Assembly (NCBI RefSeq): GCF_014649995.1
Contig: NZ_BMUC01000018.1
Location: 62,001-126,000 of the forward strand
DNA length: 64,000 nt
Reading direction: 5' to 3'
Source of the DNA: Streptomyces griseoflavus
Lineage (GTDB): Bacteria; Actinomycetota; Actinomycetes; Streptomycetales; Streptomycetaceae
In this document: positions 10,252 through 19,546 of the stretch, piece by piece
How positions within the stretch are numbered: position 1 is the first letter of the stretch
How the letters are laid out: each line of letters begins with the position of its first letter
The notes under the pieces: generated by a model
The model's input: the letters and a program-made list of their open reading frames with translations, nothing else
What the model was told of the DNA's origin: nothing
Database searches by the model: none
Program-made: the position numbers and the translations under genes

Positions 10252-10986
10252 TCAGACGTCCAGCAGCTCCTGCCTGGGTCCCGGGTCGCCCTTCTGCCGG
10301 CGCCTGGTCGGCCACCGCTTCAGGTACGGGCGCAGCACCAGAGCCAGCGCCGCTCCCACCGCCACCCCCGGTATCGCCCACCACCAGTCGGCGCCGTCGC
10401 CCGCCCTCGCCGCGGCGGGGGTCCCGGAGACTGCCGTGTCCCGCTCCGTCCCGGGGCCGGCCGACTCGGTCTCCCACGGTGCCGGGTAGATCCCGGGGGC
10501 CGATCCGGCGCCCGCCGTCTCGCCCATCACACCCAGCGCGAACAGGAACGTGCGCACGTCCCTCGGGTGCTCGGCCCGGTGCCAGAGGCCGTTCGGCGCA
10601 TCACCGGGATGGGCCGCGGTGTGTATCCACACGTCCTTGTCCGCGTCGCCCATGAAGACACGGTCCACCCGCCACGGCGTCACGTCGTGCACCATCCACG
10701 TCACGTTGATCAGCCGGGCCGAGGCCGAGACGGCCTCCGGGGGCCTCTCCCGGGTGCCCTTGCCGGCGGGTCCGAGCAGCCGCTCCAGCTCGGCGTACCC
10801 CTGGTCGGAGTGGTACAGCGAAGCGGTCTCCTCGCTCTCCGGCGAGACCACCAGCACGCTCGTCGGCCCCCCGGCGGAGGCCGGCGACGCTCCCCACACC
10901 GTCAGGGCCAGCGCGGCCGCCGACGCGCCCACCCCTGCCGTCAGTCGTCGAAGTCTGTCCTTCCACGCGCGCATCCGGGCCCCCAC
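10252..10986 (-). CDS. Secreted, C-terminally membrane-anchored protein of unknown function
   Basis: 244 residues from GTG 10986 (ATG 10974 is an alternative). A signal peptide (RLTAGVGASAAALALTVWGASPASA) is followed by about 150 extracellular residues with SVLVVSPESEETASLYHSDQGYAELERLLG and WMVHDVTPWRVDRVFMG. A membrane helix near the end (WWWAIPGVAVGAALALVL) and a basic tail follow, giving type I topology. It lies 118 bases downstream of the ECF sigma/regulator pair on the same strand and may be a target or third member of that unit. I recognise no enzymatic motif. Confidence 0.75.
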   Translation of the reverse strand: MGARMRAWKDRLRRLTAGVGASAAALALTVWGASPASAGGPTSVLVVSPESEETASLYHSDQGYAELERLLGPAGKGTRERPPEAVSASARLINVTWMVHDVTPWRVDRVFMGDADKDVWIHTAAHPGDAPNGLWHRAEHPRDVRTFLFALGVMGETAGAGSAPGIYPAPWETESAGPGTERDTAVSGTPAAARAGDGADWWWAIPGVAVGAALALVLRPYLKRWPTRRRQKGDPGPRQELLDV

Positions 10987-11104
10987 TCGGCCGGTCGATC
11001 CCCGTGCGGCCCGACCACGGGCCGCCTGTCACTTCTGGTACACCGCCCGACCCGCCGGGGTTCCCATTCGGTCCGTCACGACGTCCGGTAGCCGGGACAC
11101 CTGG

Positions 11105-11969
11105 CTACCCGGACGCTTCCCCCACCGCCCCCGCGATCTCCAGCGCCCGCGCCTTCGACGCCACCCCCTCCAGCCGCAGCGTCACCCCGTCCGCGGCCAC
11201 CCCCTCGCCGCCCGCGCCCCGGTGGGACCACAGCAGGGTCGGCCCGGCCGTGCGCTCGGCCCGGGTGAACCGGTGACCGTCCGTGTCCACCATCCAGAAG
11301 CTCAGCACATGCGGCCGCGAGAACCACAGGACCGGCTCCGGGACCCCTTCCTCCCCGTCCTCCCCGGCCGACGACAGCCACTCGGGCTGCTCGCGCACGC
11401 TCTTGACGAAGGTGACGTCCAGGCGGCCAGGGAACTGGTCGAGACGGATCGTCCGCCCCTCCTCCCGCCAGCACAGACTCACCAGGAACCGCCCCCGCGG
11501 CAGCCCGCTCACCGCCACCGCGTCCGGGAGTCCCAGCGTCTTCGGCACCAGTGGCGCGAACCCCGCCCGCCGCTCCGCCTCGCCGAGCGACACCGACCGC
11601 CCGCACCCTGGTACCTGCGCCCCCGGCGAGGGCTCCGCCGACGGGTCGTACCGCACCTCGACCCCGCCGAAGCCGAACCAGTCGGTCACCGCCGCCCGCA
11701 CCGGAGGGGTCAGCGCCAGCACCGTCAGCAGCCCGCACAGGGCCGCGACCAGCGACCGCCACCGCGCCCGCGTCCAGCGCCGCACCGCGCGCAGCCGCGG
11801 GCCGGCGCCCGCCGGCCGGGTGACCGGAGCCGGCAGTTCCCCGGCGAGTATCTGACCCAGCACCCGCTCGACCATCGACTCGGACCCCGCCGCCCCGTCC
11901 GGCCCGTCCAGGGACCGGCCGAAGGCCCGCAGCTCCTCCCGCAGGCGCTCGGCCTCACCGTCGTCCCGC

Positions 11970-11986
<17 letters not shown>
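11105..11986 (-). CDS. Single-pass membrane protein, probable regulator of the adjacent ECF sigma factor
   Basis: 293 residues. The start overlaps the end of the sigma gene by 17 bases, so the two are coupled. A cytoplasmic N-terminal part of about 75 residues (GEAERLREELRAFGRSLDG, MVERVLGQILAGELP) precedes one membrane helix (SLVAALCGLLTVLALTPPVRAAV), then about 190 extracytoplasmic residues. No HxxxCxxC zinc motif is present, so it is not a ZAS-type anti-sigma factor. The position and topology suggest a sensor that restrains the sigma factor, but this is inference; a simple cotranscribed membrane protein is possible. Confidence 0.75.
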
Positions 11987-13675
<1,689 letters not shown>

Positions 13676-13852
13676 ACCGGCGCTGAACCGGCCCACGGTC
13701 GCGATCCGTACCACCGCACAGCGCTGCACATCACTCCGCTTGCGCCTGCCCGCATCCGGGTCGTGGTCGTACAGTCGATGACAGGGTGACCGCCCCGGCG
13801 GTCACCCCGGGCATCACCACCACGCTTCACCACCACAACGACAGGAGACGAC

Positions 13853-14431
13853 GTGGGGACCGTAACGATCGGCGTGTCGATCGCGGTCCCGGAGCCTCAC
13901 GGCAGCCGGCTTCAGCAGCTGCGCGCGGGCTTCGGCGACGCCGCGGCCCACGGCATCCCCACGCACGTCACCCTGCTGCCGCCGACGGAGGTCGGCGACA
14001 CCGACCTCGCGGCCGTAGAGACGCACCTCGGCGAGGTCGCCGCGGCCGCCCGCCCGTTCCCCATGCGGCTGTCCGGCACCGGCACCTTCCGGCCGCTGAC
14101 GCCGGTGGTGTTCGTCCAGGTCGTCGAGGGCGGCGCGGCGTGCACCTGGCTGCAGAAGCAGGTCCGGTCCGCCTCCGGCCCGATGGCGCGCGAGCTGCAG
14201 TTCCCCTACCACCCGCACGTCACCGTGGCGCACGGGATCGACGAGGCGGCCATGGACCGCGCCTACCAGGAGCTCGCCGACTACGAGGCCCGGTGGGCGT
14301 GCACCGGCTTCGCGCTCTACGAGCAGGGCGCCGACGGGGTGTGGCGCAAGCTGCGCGACTTCCCCTTCGGCTCCCTCGTGGTGCCGCCGCAGACCGGACG
14401 CGCGGACCTGGGCTCGGTCTCCGCGCACTGA
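13853..14431 (+). CDS. 2H phosphoesterase / 2'-5' RNA ligase family protein
   Basis: 192 residues from GTG 13853 after a GGAGAC ribosome site. Two HxT motifs define the 2H superfamily: HVTLLPPT (His38, Thr40) and HVTVAHG (His122, Thr124), about 84 residues apart as expected for the two-fold symmetric active site. Family members hydrolyse or ligate 2',5' or cyclic phosphodiester bonds in RNA or nucleotides; the true substrate here is unknown. It follows trpS by 177 bases and is convergent with the DprE2-like gene, so it is probably an independent unit. Confidence 0.85.
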   Translation: MGTVTIGVSIAVPEPHGSRLQQLRAGFGDAAAHGIPTHVTLLPPTEVGDTDLAAVETHLGEVAAAARPFPMRLSGTGTFRPLTPVVFVQVVEGGAACTWLQKQVRSASGPMARELQFPYHPHVTVAHGIDEAAMDRAYQELADYEARWACTGFALYEQGADGVWRKLRDFPFGSLVVPPQTGRADLGSVSAH

Positions 14432-14453
14432 GGCCGCCGGCCGCCCCCGGCTC

Positions 14454-15209
14454 TCACACCGGCAGCCGCCGGAACACCCCGCGCGGCAGATGCCGCAGCG
14501 CCGACATCACCATGCGCAGCGCCCCCGGCACCCACACCGTCTCCGCCCGGCGCCGCAGTCCCAGCTCCACGGCCGCCGCGACCGCCTCCGGGGTGGTCGC
14601 CAGCGGCGCCTCGGGCAGCCCGGCCGTCATCCGCGTCCGCACGAATCCGGGGCGCACGACCATGACGTGCACGCCCGTGCCGTACAGGGCGTCACCGAGG
14701 CCCTGGGCGAAGGCGTCCAGGCCGGCCTTGCTGGAGCCGTAGATGAAGTTCGCGCGGCGGGCCCGCTCGCCCGCCACGGACGACAGCACCACCAGCGAGC
14801 CGTGGCCCTGTGCCTGGAGGGCGCCAGCGCACACCAGGCCCGCCGAGACCGCGCCGGTGTAGTTGGTCTGCGCGACCCGCACCGCCGCCCGCGGGTCCCG
14901 TTCGTCGTGCGCCTGGTCGCCCAGGGTGCCGAAGGCGAGCAGCACCATGTCGATGTCGCCGTCGGCGAAGACCTTGCCGAGGGCGTCCTCGTGGGCGGCG
15001 GGGTCGAGCGCGTCGAAGGCGACGGTGCGCACCTCGGCGCCGAGTCCGCGCAACTGGTCCGCGGCCTCGTCCAGGCCGGGGGAGGGGCGGCCGGCGAGCC
15101 ACACCGTGCGGGTGCGGCGGGCGATCAGCCGCCGCGCGGTGGCGAGCGCGATCTCGGACGTGCCGCCGAGGACGAGCAGGGACTGGGGGAGGCCGAAGGC
15201 GTCCTTCAC
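14454..15209 (-). CDS. dprE2: DprE2-like decaprenylphosphoryl-2-keto-pentose reductase (SDR)
   Basis: 251 residues. Short-chain dehydrogenase fold with an N-terminal nucleotide site LVLGGTSEIALATARRL and catalytic Ser143/144, Tyr157 and Lys161 (SLVVLSSVAGERA...YGSSKAG). The GGTSEI motif and the C-terminal FVRTRMTAG resemble mycobacterial DprE2 (Rv3791), which reduces the 2-keto intermediate to polyprenyl-phosphoryl-arabinofuranose. It lies 31 bases downstream of the DprE1-like flavoenzyme on the same strand, so they form one operon that performs the two-step epimerisation. Confidence 0.88.
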   Translation of the reverse strand: MKDAFGLPQSLLVLGGTSEIALATARRLIARRTRTVWLAGRPSPGLDEAADQLRGLGAEVRTVAFDALDPAAHEDALGKVFADGDIDMVLLAFGTLGDQAHDERDPRAAVRVAQTNYTGAVSAGLVCAGALQAQGHGSLVVLSSVAGERARRANFIYGSSKAGLDAFAQGLGDALYGTGVHVMVVRPGFVRTRMTAGLPEAPLATTPEAVAAAVELGLRRRAETVWVPGALRMVMSALRHLPRGVFRRLPV

Positions 15210-15240
15210 GGCAGCTCCTTGTCAGAAGGGGTCGACGGTT

Positions 15241-16596
15241 TCAGAGGTGGAGCCGGCGGGACAGGTCGGAGGTGAACACCCCGCGCGGGTCCAGTTCGGC
15301 GCGCAGCGCGCGGAAGTCACCCAGACGGGGGTACATGGCGGCGAGGAGTTCCGGGCGCAGCCGGGAGTCCTTGGCGAGGTAGACGCGCCCGCCGGCGTCC
15401 GCGACCTCCTCGTCGAGTTCGTCGAGGAAGCCGCCCAGGCCGGGCAGGGCTGCCGGGATGTCCAGGGCGAGGGTCCAGCCCGGCAGGGGGAACGACAGCC
15501 AGCCCGGGTCGGCGTCGCCGAAGCGCTTGAGAACCGCGAGGAAGGACGGGCAGCGCCGCTCGGAGATCCGGTGCACGATCCGCCGCAGGGCGTCCTCCCG
15601 GTCGTGCCCGACGACGAACTGGTACTGGACGAAGCCGCCCCGGCCGTACACCCGGTTCCAGTGCGGCACCCCGTCCAGGGGGTGGAAGAACGCCGGGATC
15701 CGCTGGAGCTGCCCGGTCCGCGAGCGGGGCGCCTTGCGGTACCAGAGCTCGTTGAACAGGCCCACGGTGGTGCGGCTGAGCAGGCCCTCCGGGACGAAGG
15801 AGGGGGCGGCCGGCAGGCGGGAGGTGCGGAAGGACAGGGGGTCGCGGCGTGCGCGGGTGCCGCGCGGCAGGGCGTCCAGCGGCGCGTGGTCGCCGCGGGT
15901 GAGCACCGCGCGGCCGGTGGCCCGGCCGCGGGCGAGGAGGTCGATCCAGGCGACCGAGTAGCGGTAGCGGTGGTCGGTGTCGGCGAGACGGGCCATCAGG
16001 TCGTCGAGGTCGTCCGCGCGTTCGGTGTCGACGGACATCAGCGAGGTCTCGACGGGCTGGAGCCGGATCGTCGCGGTGAGGATCACCCCGGTCAGGCCCA
16101 TGCCGCCCGCGGTCGCCTCGAACAGCGGTGTGCCCGGAACGGCCGTACGGACCTCGCCGTCGGCGGTGAGCAGTTCCAGGGAGAGCACGTGGCGGGAGAA
16201 GGAACCGGAGACGTGGTGGTTCTTGCCGTGGATGTCGGCGCCGATCGCCCCGCCGACCGTCACGTAGCGGGTGCCGGGCGTCACCGGCACGAACCAGCCC
16301 AGCGGCAGCAGCACCTCCATCAGCCGGTGCAGGGAGACGCCCGCGTCGCACAGCACGGTGCCGCCGTCGGCGTCGATCGCGTGGACGCGGTCCAGGCCCG
16401 TCATGTCGAGCACCGCGCCGCCCGCGTTCTGCGCCGCGTCCCCGTACGCCCGCCCCAGGCCCCGCGGGATGCCTCCCCGGGCCCCGCACTCCCGGACGGC
16501 CAGCGCGGCCTCCTCGTACGTCCGGGGGCGGACCAGCCGGGCGGTGGTGGGAGCGGTGCGGCCCCATCCCGTGACGGAAACCGTGTCGGCGCACAT
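15241..16596 (-). CDS. dprE1: DprE1-like decaprenylphosphoryl-ribose 2'-oxidase (FAD)
   Basis: 451 residues, close to mycobacterial DprE1. The VAO-type FAD domain includes GIPRGLGRAYGDAAQNAGG, PGTRYVTVGGAIGADIHG and GKNHHVSGSFSRHV; the C terminus has YLAKDSR (Lys409, equivalent to Lys418 of the M. tuberculosis enzyme) and VFTSDLSRRL. It oxidises the 2'-OH of polyprenyl-phosphoryl-ribose for DprE2 to reduce. At the place of Cys387, which benzothiazinones attack in M. tuberculosis, this protein has Ala377 (GWTLALDIP versus GWNICVDFP). It is divergent from the PAP2/UbiA/GtrA genes of the same pathway. Confidence 0.9.
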   Translation of the reverse strand: MCADTVSVTGWGRTAPTTARLVRPRTYEEAALAVRECGARGGIPRGLGRAYGDAAQNAGGAVLDMTGLDRVHAIDADGGTVLCDAGVSLHRLMEVLLPLGWFVPVTPGTRYVTVGGAIGADIHGKNHHVSGSFSRHVLSLELLTADGEVRTAVPGTPLFEATAGGMGLTGVILTATIRLQPVETSLMSVDTERADDLDDLMARLADTDHRYRYSVAWIDLLARGRATGRAVLTRGDHAPLDALPRGTRARRDPLSFRTSRLPAAPSFVPEGLLSRTTVGLFNELWYRKAPRSRTGQLQRIPAFFHPLDGVPHWNRVYGRGGFVQYQFVVGHDREDALRRIVHRISERRCPSFLAVLKRFGDADPGWLSFPLPGWTLALDIPAALPGLGGFLDELDEEVADAGGRVYLAKDSRLRPELLAAMYPRLGDFRALRAELDPRGVFTSDLSRRLHL

Positions 16597-16729
16597 GACG
16601 GCGACCGTATCGCCCCCCTGTGCCCCATTGGTTTTGAAACGTCACCGCCGTCCCCGGAACGGGTGATTAATGGGATGTCGCTCCGAAGTGGCGGAATTCC
16701 GGCCCGCCCAGGGTGAACAGTGGGTCCAC

Positions 16730-17263
16730 ATGGACGACCACCACGACCTCCCGCGCCCCCGCGGTCTCCACGGCATGGACCACCGGATCGTCGCCGCGCT
16801 CAGAGCGTGCGGCACGGACCCCCGCGTGGCCGGGGCCGCGCGCGCCCTGTCCTGGGCGGGGGAGCACGGTGCGCTGTGGCTCGCGGCCGGCCTCACCGGA
16901 GCCGTCGTGGACCGTCCGCGGCGGGCGGCCTGGCTGCGCGGCACCGCCCTCACCGCGGGCGCCCACGCCGTCAGCATGGGGGTGAAACGGATCGTGCGCC
17001 GCCCCCGCCCCACCCATGTGGAACCCCTGGTCGGCACCGTCGGCCGGCACTCCTTCCCCAGCTCGCACGCCACCTCCGCCGCGGCCGCCGCCGTCGCCTT
17101 CGGCGCGCTGGGCGCCCGCGCGGTGCCCCCGCTGGCCGCCGCCGTGTGCGTCTCCCGTCTGGTGGCCGGCGTCCACTACCCCTCGGACGTGGCGGCCGGC
17201 GCCGCCCTGGGCGCGCTCACCGCACGGCTCGGCGCCCGCTGGATGGCGGGAGGCCCCGCGTGA
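16730..17263 (+). CDS. PAP2-family lipid phosphatase (decaprenylphosphoryl-5-phosphoribose phosphatase type)
   Basis: 177 residues from ATG 16730; ATG 16670 would add 20 residues that look unlike coding sequence. The three acid phosphatase motifs are present: KRIVRRPRP, SFPSSHATS (catalytic His) and SRLVAGVHYPSDVAAG (catalytic His and Asp), set between hydrophobic helices. Mycobacterial Rv3807c, next to the UbiA-type gene, removes the 5-phosphate of decaprenyl-phosphoryl-phosphoribose. The same neighbour here (GTGA overlap with the UbiA homologue) supports that role. Substrate specificity is inferred from context. Confidence 0.85.
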   Translation: MDDHHDLPRPRGLHGMDHRIVAALRACGTDPRVAGAARALSWAGEHGALWLAAGLTGAVVDRPRRAAWLRGTALTAGAHAVSMGVKRIVRRPRPTHVEPLVGTVGRHSFPSSHATSAAAAAVAFGALGARAVPPLAAAVCVSRLVAGVHYPSDVAAGAALGALTARLGARWMAGGPA

Positions 17264-18204
17264 CCGACACCGCGCTCCTGCACGAGAGCACCGGTCAGCG
17301 CCAGGCACCGCCCCCCTCCGGGGGCGGTCTCCTCACGGGCCTGCTCAGGACCGCGCGCCCCAAGCAGTGGGTCAAGAACGTCCTGGTGATCGCCGCCCCG
17401 GCCGCCGCCGGTGAACTGTTCTCCGCCGGCGCCCCGGCCACGCTCGCCCTGGTCTTCGTCCTCTTCACGGCCTGCGCCGCCGCCGTCTACCTGGTCAACG
17501 ACGCCCGCGACGCCGAGGCCGACCGCGCCCACCCCACCAAGTGCCGCCGCCCCGTCGCCGCCGGACAGGTCCCGGTACCCGTCGCCTACACCGCCGGCGT
17601 GGTCCTCGGCGTCCTCGCGCCGGTCGTCGCGGCCCGGCTGTGCCCGCCGGAGGTCGCGGCGCTGCTGACCGCCTACCTCGTCATGCAACTGGCGTACTGC
17701 GTCAGCCTCAAGCACGTCCTCGTCGTCGATCTCGTCGTCGTCACCACCGGTTTCGTGATGCGCGCGGTGGTCGGCGGGCTCGCCCTCGGCATTCCCCTCT
17801 CGCGCTGGTTCCTGATCACCACCGGGTTCGGGGCGCTGTTCATGGTCGCGGCCAAGCGCTACTCCGAGGCCGTGCAGCTGGCGGGGAAGGAGGGCGCCAC
17901 CCGCGCGCTGCTCACCGAGTACACCACCGGCTACCTGCGCTTCGTGTGGCAGCTCGCGGCCGCCGTCGCCGTCATCGGCTACTGCCTGTGGGCCCTGGAG
18001 GACGGCGGCGCGCACCACACCGGGCTGCTGCCCTGGCGGCAGCTCTCCGTGGTCGCCTTCGTCCTCGCCGTCCTGCGCTACGCCGTCTTCGCCGACCGGG
18101 GGACCGCCGGCGAGCCGGAGGAGGTGGTCCTCGGCGACCGCGCGCTCGCCCTGATCGGCGTGGTGTGGGCGGCGATGTACGCCCTGGCGGTGGCCGACTG
18201 GTGA
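17260..18204 (+). CDS. ubiA: Decaprenyl-phosphate phosphoribosyltransferase (UbiA family)
   Basis: 314 residues from GTG 17260, which overlaps the PAP2 stop; the long upstream frame is a shadow. After a short cytoplasmic part, TARPKQWVKNVLV begins the UbiA fold. Aspartate motif 1 is NDARDAEADRAHPTKCRRP, the form found in Rv3806c rather than in quinone prenyltransferases, and about nine membrane helices follow. The enzyme joins polyprenyl phosphate to PRPP, giving the phosphoribosyl lipid that the PAP2 protein and DprE1/DprE2 then process. First committed step of the pentose-lipid pathway. Confidence 0.9.
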   Translation: MTDTALLHESTGQRQAPPPSGGGLLTGLLRTARPKQWVKNVLVIAAPAAAGELFSAGAPATLALVFVLFTACAAAVYLVNDARDAEADRAHPTKCRRPVAAGQVPVPVAYTAGVVLGVLAPVVAARLCPPEVAALLTAYLVMQLAYCVSLKHVLVVDLVVVTTGFVMRAVVGGLALGIPLSRWFLITTGFGALFMVAAKRYSEAVQLAGKEGATRALLTEYTTGYLRFVWQLAAAVAVIGYCLWALEDGGAHHTGLLPWRQLSVVAFVLAVLRYAVFADRGTAGEPEEVVLGDRALALIGVVWAAMYALAVADW

Positions 18205-18638
18205 GGGACCGGCTGCTCCGGCACCGGCGGGAGCTCGTCGGCTTCGCCACCGCCGGTCTGCTCGCCTACGCCGTCGACCTCGCCCTCTTCGTGTACCTGC
18301 GCGGGCCCGGCGGACTCGACCCGCTCACCGCCAAGGCCCTCTCCTTCGTCGCCGGCTGCACGGTCGCCTACGCGGGCAACGCGCGCGGCACGTACCGCGC
18401 GACGCGGGTGCGCGGTGCCCGCCCCTACGCCATGTTCTTCGCGGTCAACCTCGCCGGTGCCGCCGTCCAGCTGCTCTGCCTGGCCGTCAGCCACTACGGG
18501 CTCGGCCTCACCTCGCAGCGCGCGGACACGGTCTCCGGTGCCGTGGTCGGCATGGCACTGGCCACCGGTGTCCGGTTCTGGGGCACGAGGACATTGGTCT
18601 TCCGCAATGCGGGCAGAGTCCGCTCATGGACTGGCTGA
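18201..18638 (+). CDS. GtrA family membrane protein
   Basis: 145 residues from GTG 18201 with a GTGA overlap to the UbiA gene. Four hydrophobic segments (VGFATAGLLAYAVDLALFVYL, KALSFVAGCTVAYAGN, YAMFFAVNLAGAAVQLLCLAV, GAVVGMALATGVRFWGTR) and the closing RFWGTRTLVF match GtrA proteins, which move or help move polyprenyl-phosphoryl sugars across the membrane. Mycobacteria carry the GtrA member Rv3789 beside dprE1. Its place here suggests handling of the pentose lipid. Whether GtrA proteins are flippases themselves is not settled. Confidence 0.88.
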   Translation: MRDRLLRHRRELVGFATAGLLAYAVDLALFVYLRGPGGLDPLTAKALSFVAGCTVAYAGNARGTYRATRVRGARPYAMFFAVNLAGAAVQLLCLAVSHYGLGLTSQRADTVSGAVVGMALATGVRFWGTRTLVFRNAGRVRSWTG

Positions 18639-19546
18639 AAAAGCTCCCGGGCGTGGGGCCGTGGGTGACGAGGGCGATGCGCACCCACGCCTGGCGGTCG
18701 TTCGAGCGCCTGGACCGGGTGCACTGGACACGGCTGGCCGCGGCGATGACGTTCCGCAGTTTCGTCGCGCTGTTCCCGCTGCTCACCGTCGCGGCCGCGA
18801 TCGGCGCCGCCACCCTCGGCCAGGACCAGCAGAAGGCCCTCCAGCGCAGGATCGCCGACCAGGTGCCCGGCATCTCCGACCAGATCGGCGACCTGGTGCA
18901 GAACGCCGGCACCGTCGGCCTGATCGCCGGTGCCGCCCTGTTCTTCACCGGTGTCAGCTGGGCCGGTGCCATGCGCGACTGCCTGCGCGCGGTGTGGGAA
19001 CTGCCCGACGAGGAGGAGAACCCCTTCGTGCGCAAGGGCAAGGACACGGGCGTCCTCGCCGGGCTCGGCGGCGCGCTCCTGCTCACCCTCGTCGCCTCCG
19101 CCGTCGCCTCCGCCCTGGTCGGCCGGATCAGCGACGCCATCGGCCTGGAGAAGGGCGGCTGGGGCGGTGTCGTCCTGCACGTCACGGCGTTCGCCGTCGC
19201 CGTGGGCGCCGACTTCCTGCTCCTGCTGTACGTCCTCACCCTGCTGCCCGGCGTCGAACCCACCCGGCACCGGCTGACCGTCGCCGCGCTCACCGGCGCG
19301 GTCGGTTTCGAACTGCTCAAGCTGCTGCTCAGCGGCTATGTGCAGGGCGTGGCCGCGAAGAGCATGTACGGGGCGTTCGGCGTCCCCGTGGCCCTGCTGC
19401 TGTGGATCAACTTCACCACGAAGCTGGTCCTGTTCTGCGCCGCGTGGACGGCGACGCCCGGCAAGCGGGACGAGGGGGCCGGGGAGGCCCCGGTCACGGA
19501 CGCGGGCGGCGGCGCACCAGGTCCGGCAGCGGCCAGCGCCGGTTGA
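18626..19546 (+). CDS. YihY/BrkB-family inner membrane protein
   Basis: 306 residues. It overlaps the GtrA gene by 13 bases, so it belongs to the same unit. Family signs are RVHWTRLAAAMTFRSFVALFPLLTV near the start, about six membrane helices, and the SMYGAFGVPVALLLWINFTTKLVLF segment near the end. The function of YihY proteins is unsettled; they were once misnamed ribonuclease BN and are seen as transporter- or envelope-linked proteins. The last 53 bases overlap the end of the convergent dacA gene, so the two transcripts would be antisense at their 3' ends. Confidence 0.9.
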   Translation: MDWLKKLPGVGPWVTRAMRTHAWRSFERLDRVHWTRLAAAMTFRSFVALFPLLTVAAAIGAATLGQDQQKALQRRIADQVPGISDQIGDLVQNAGTVGLIAGAALFFTGVSWAGAMRDCLRAVWELPDEEENPFVRKGKDTGVLAGLGGALLLTLVASAVASALVGRISDAIGLEKGGWGGVVLHVTAFAVAVGADFLLLLYVLTLLPGVEPTRHRLTVAALTGAVGFELLKLLLSGYVQGVAAKSMYGAFGVPVALLLWINFTTKLVLFCAAWTATPGKRDEGAGEAPVTDAGGGAPGPAAASAG

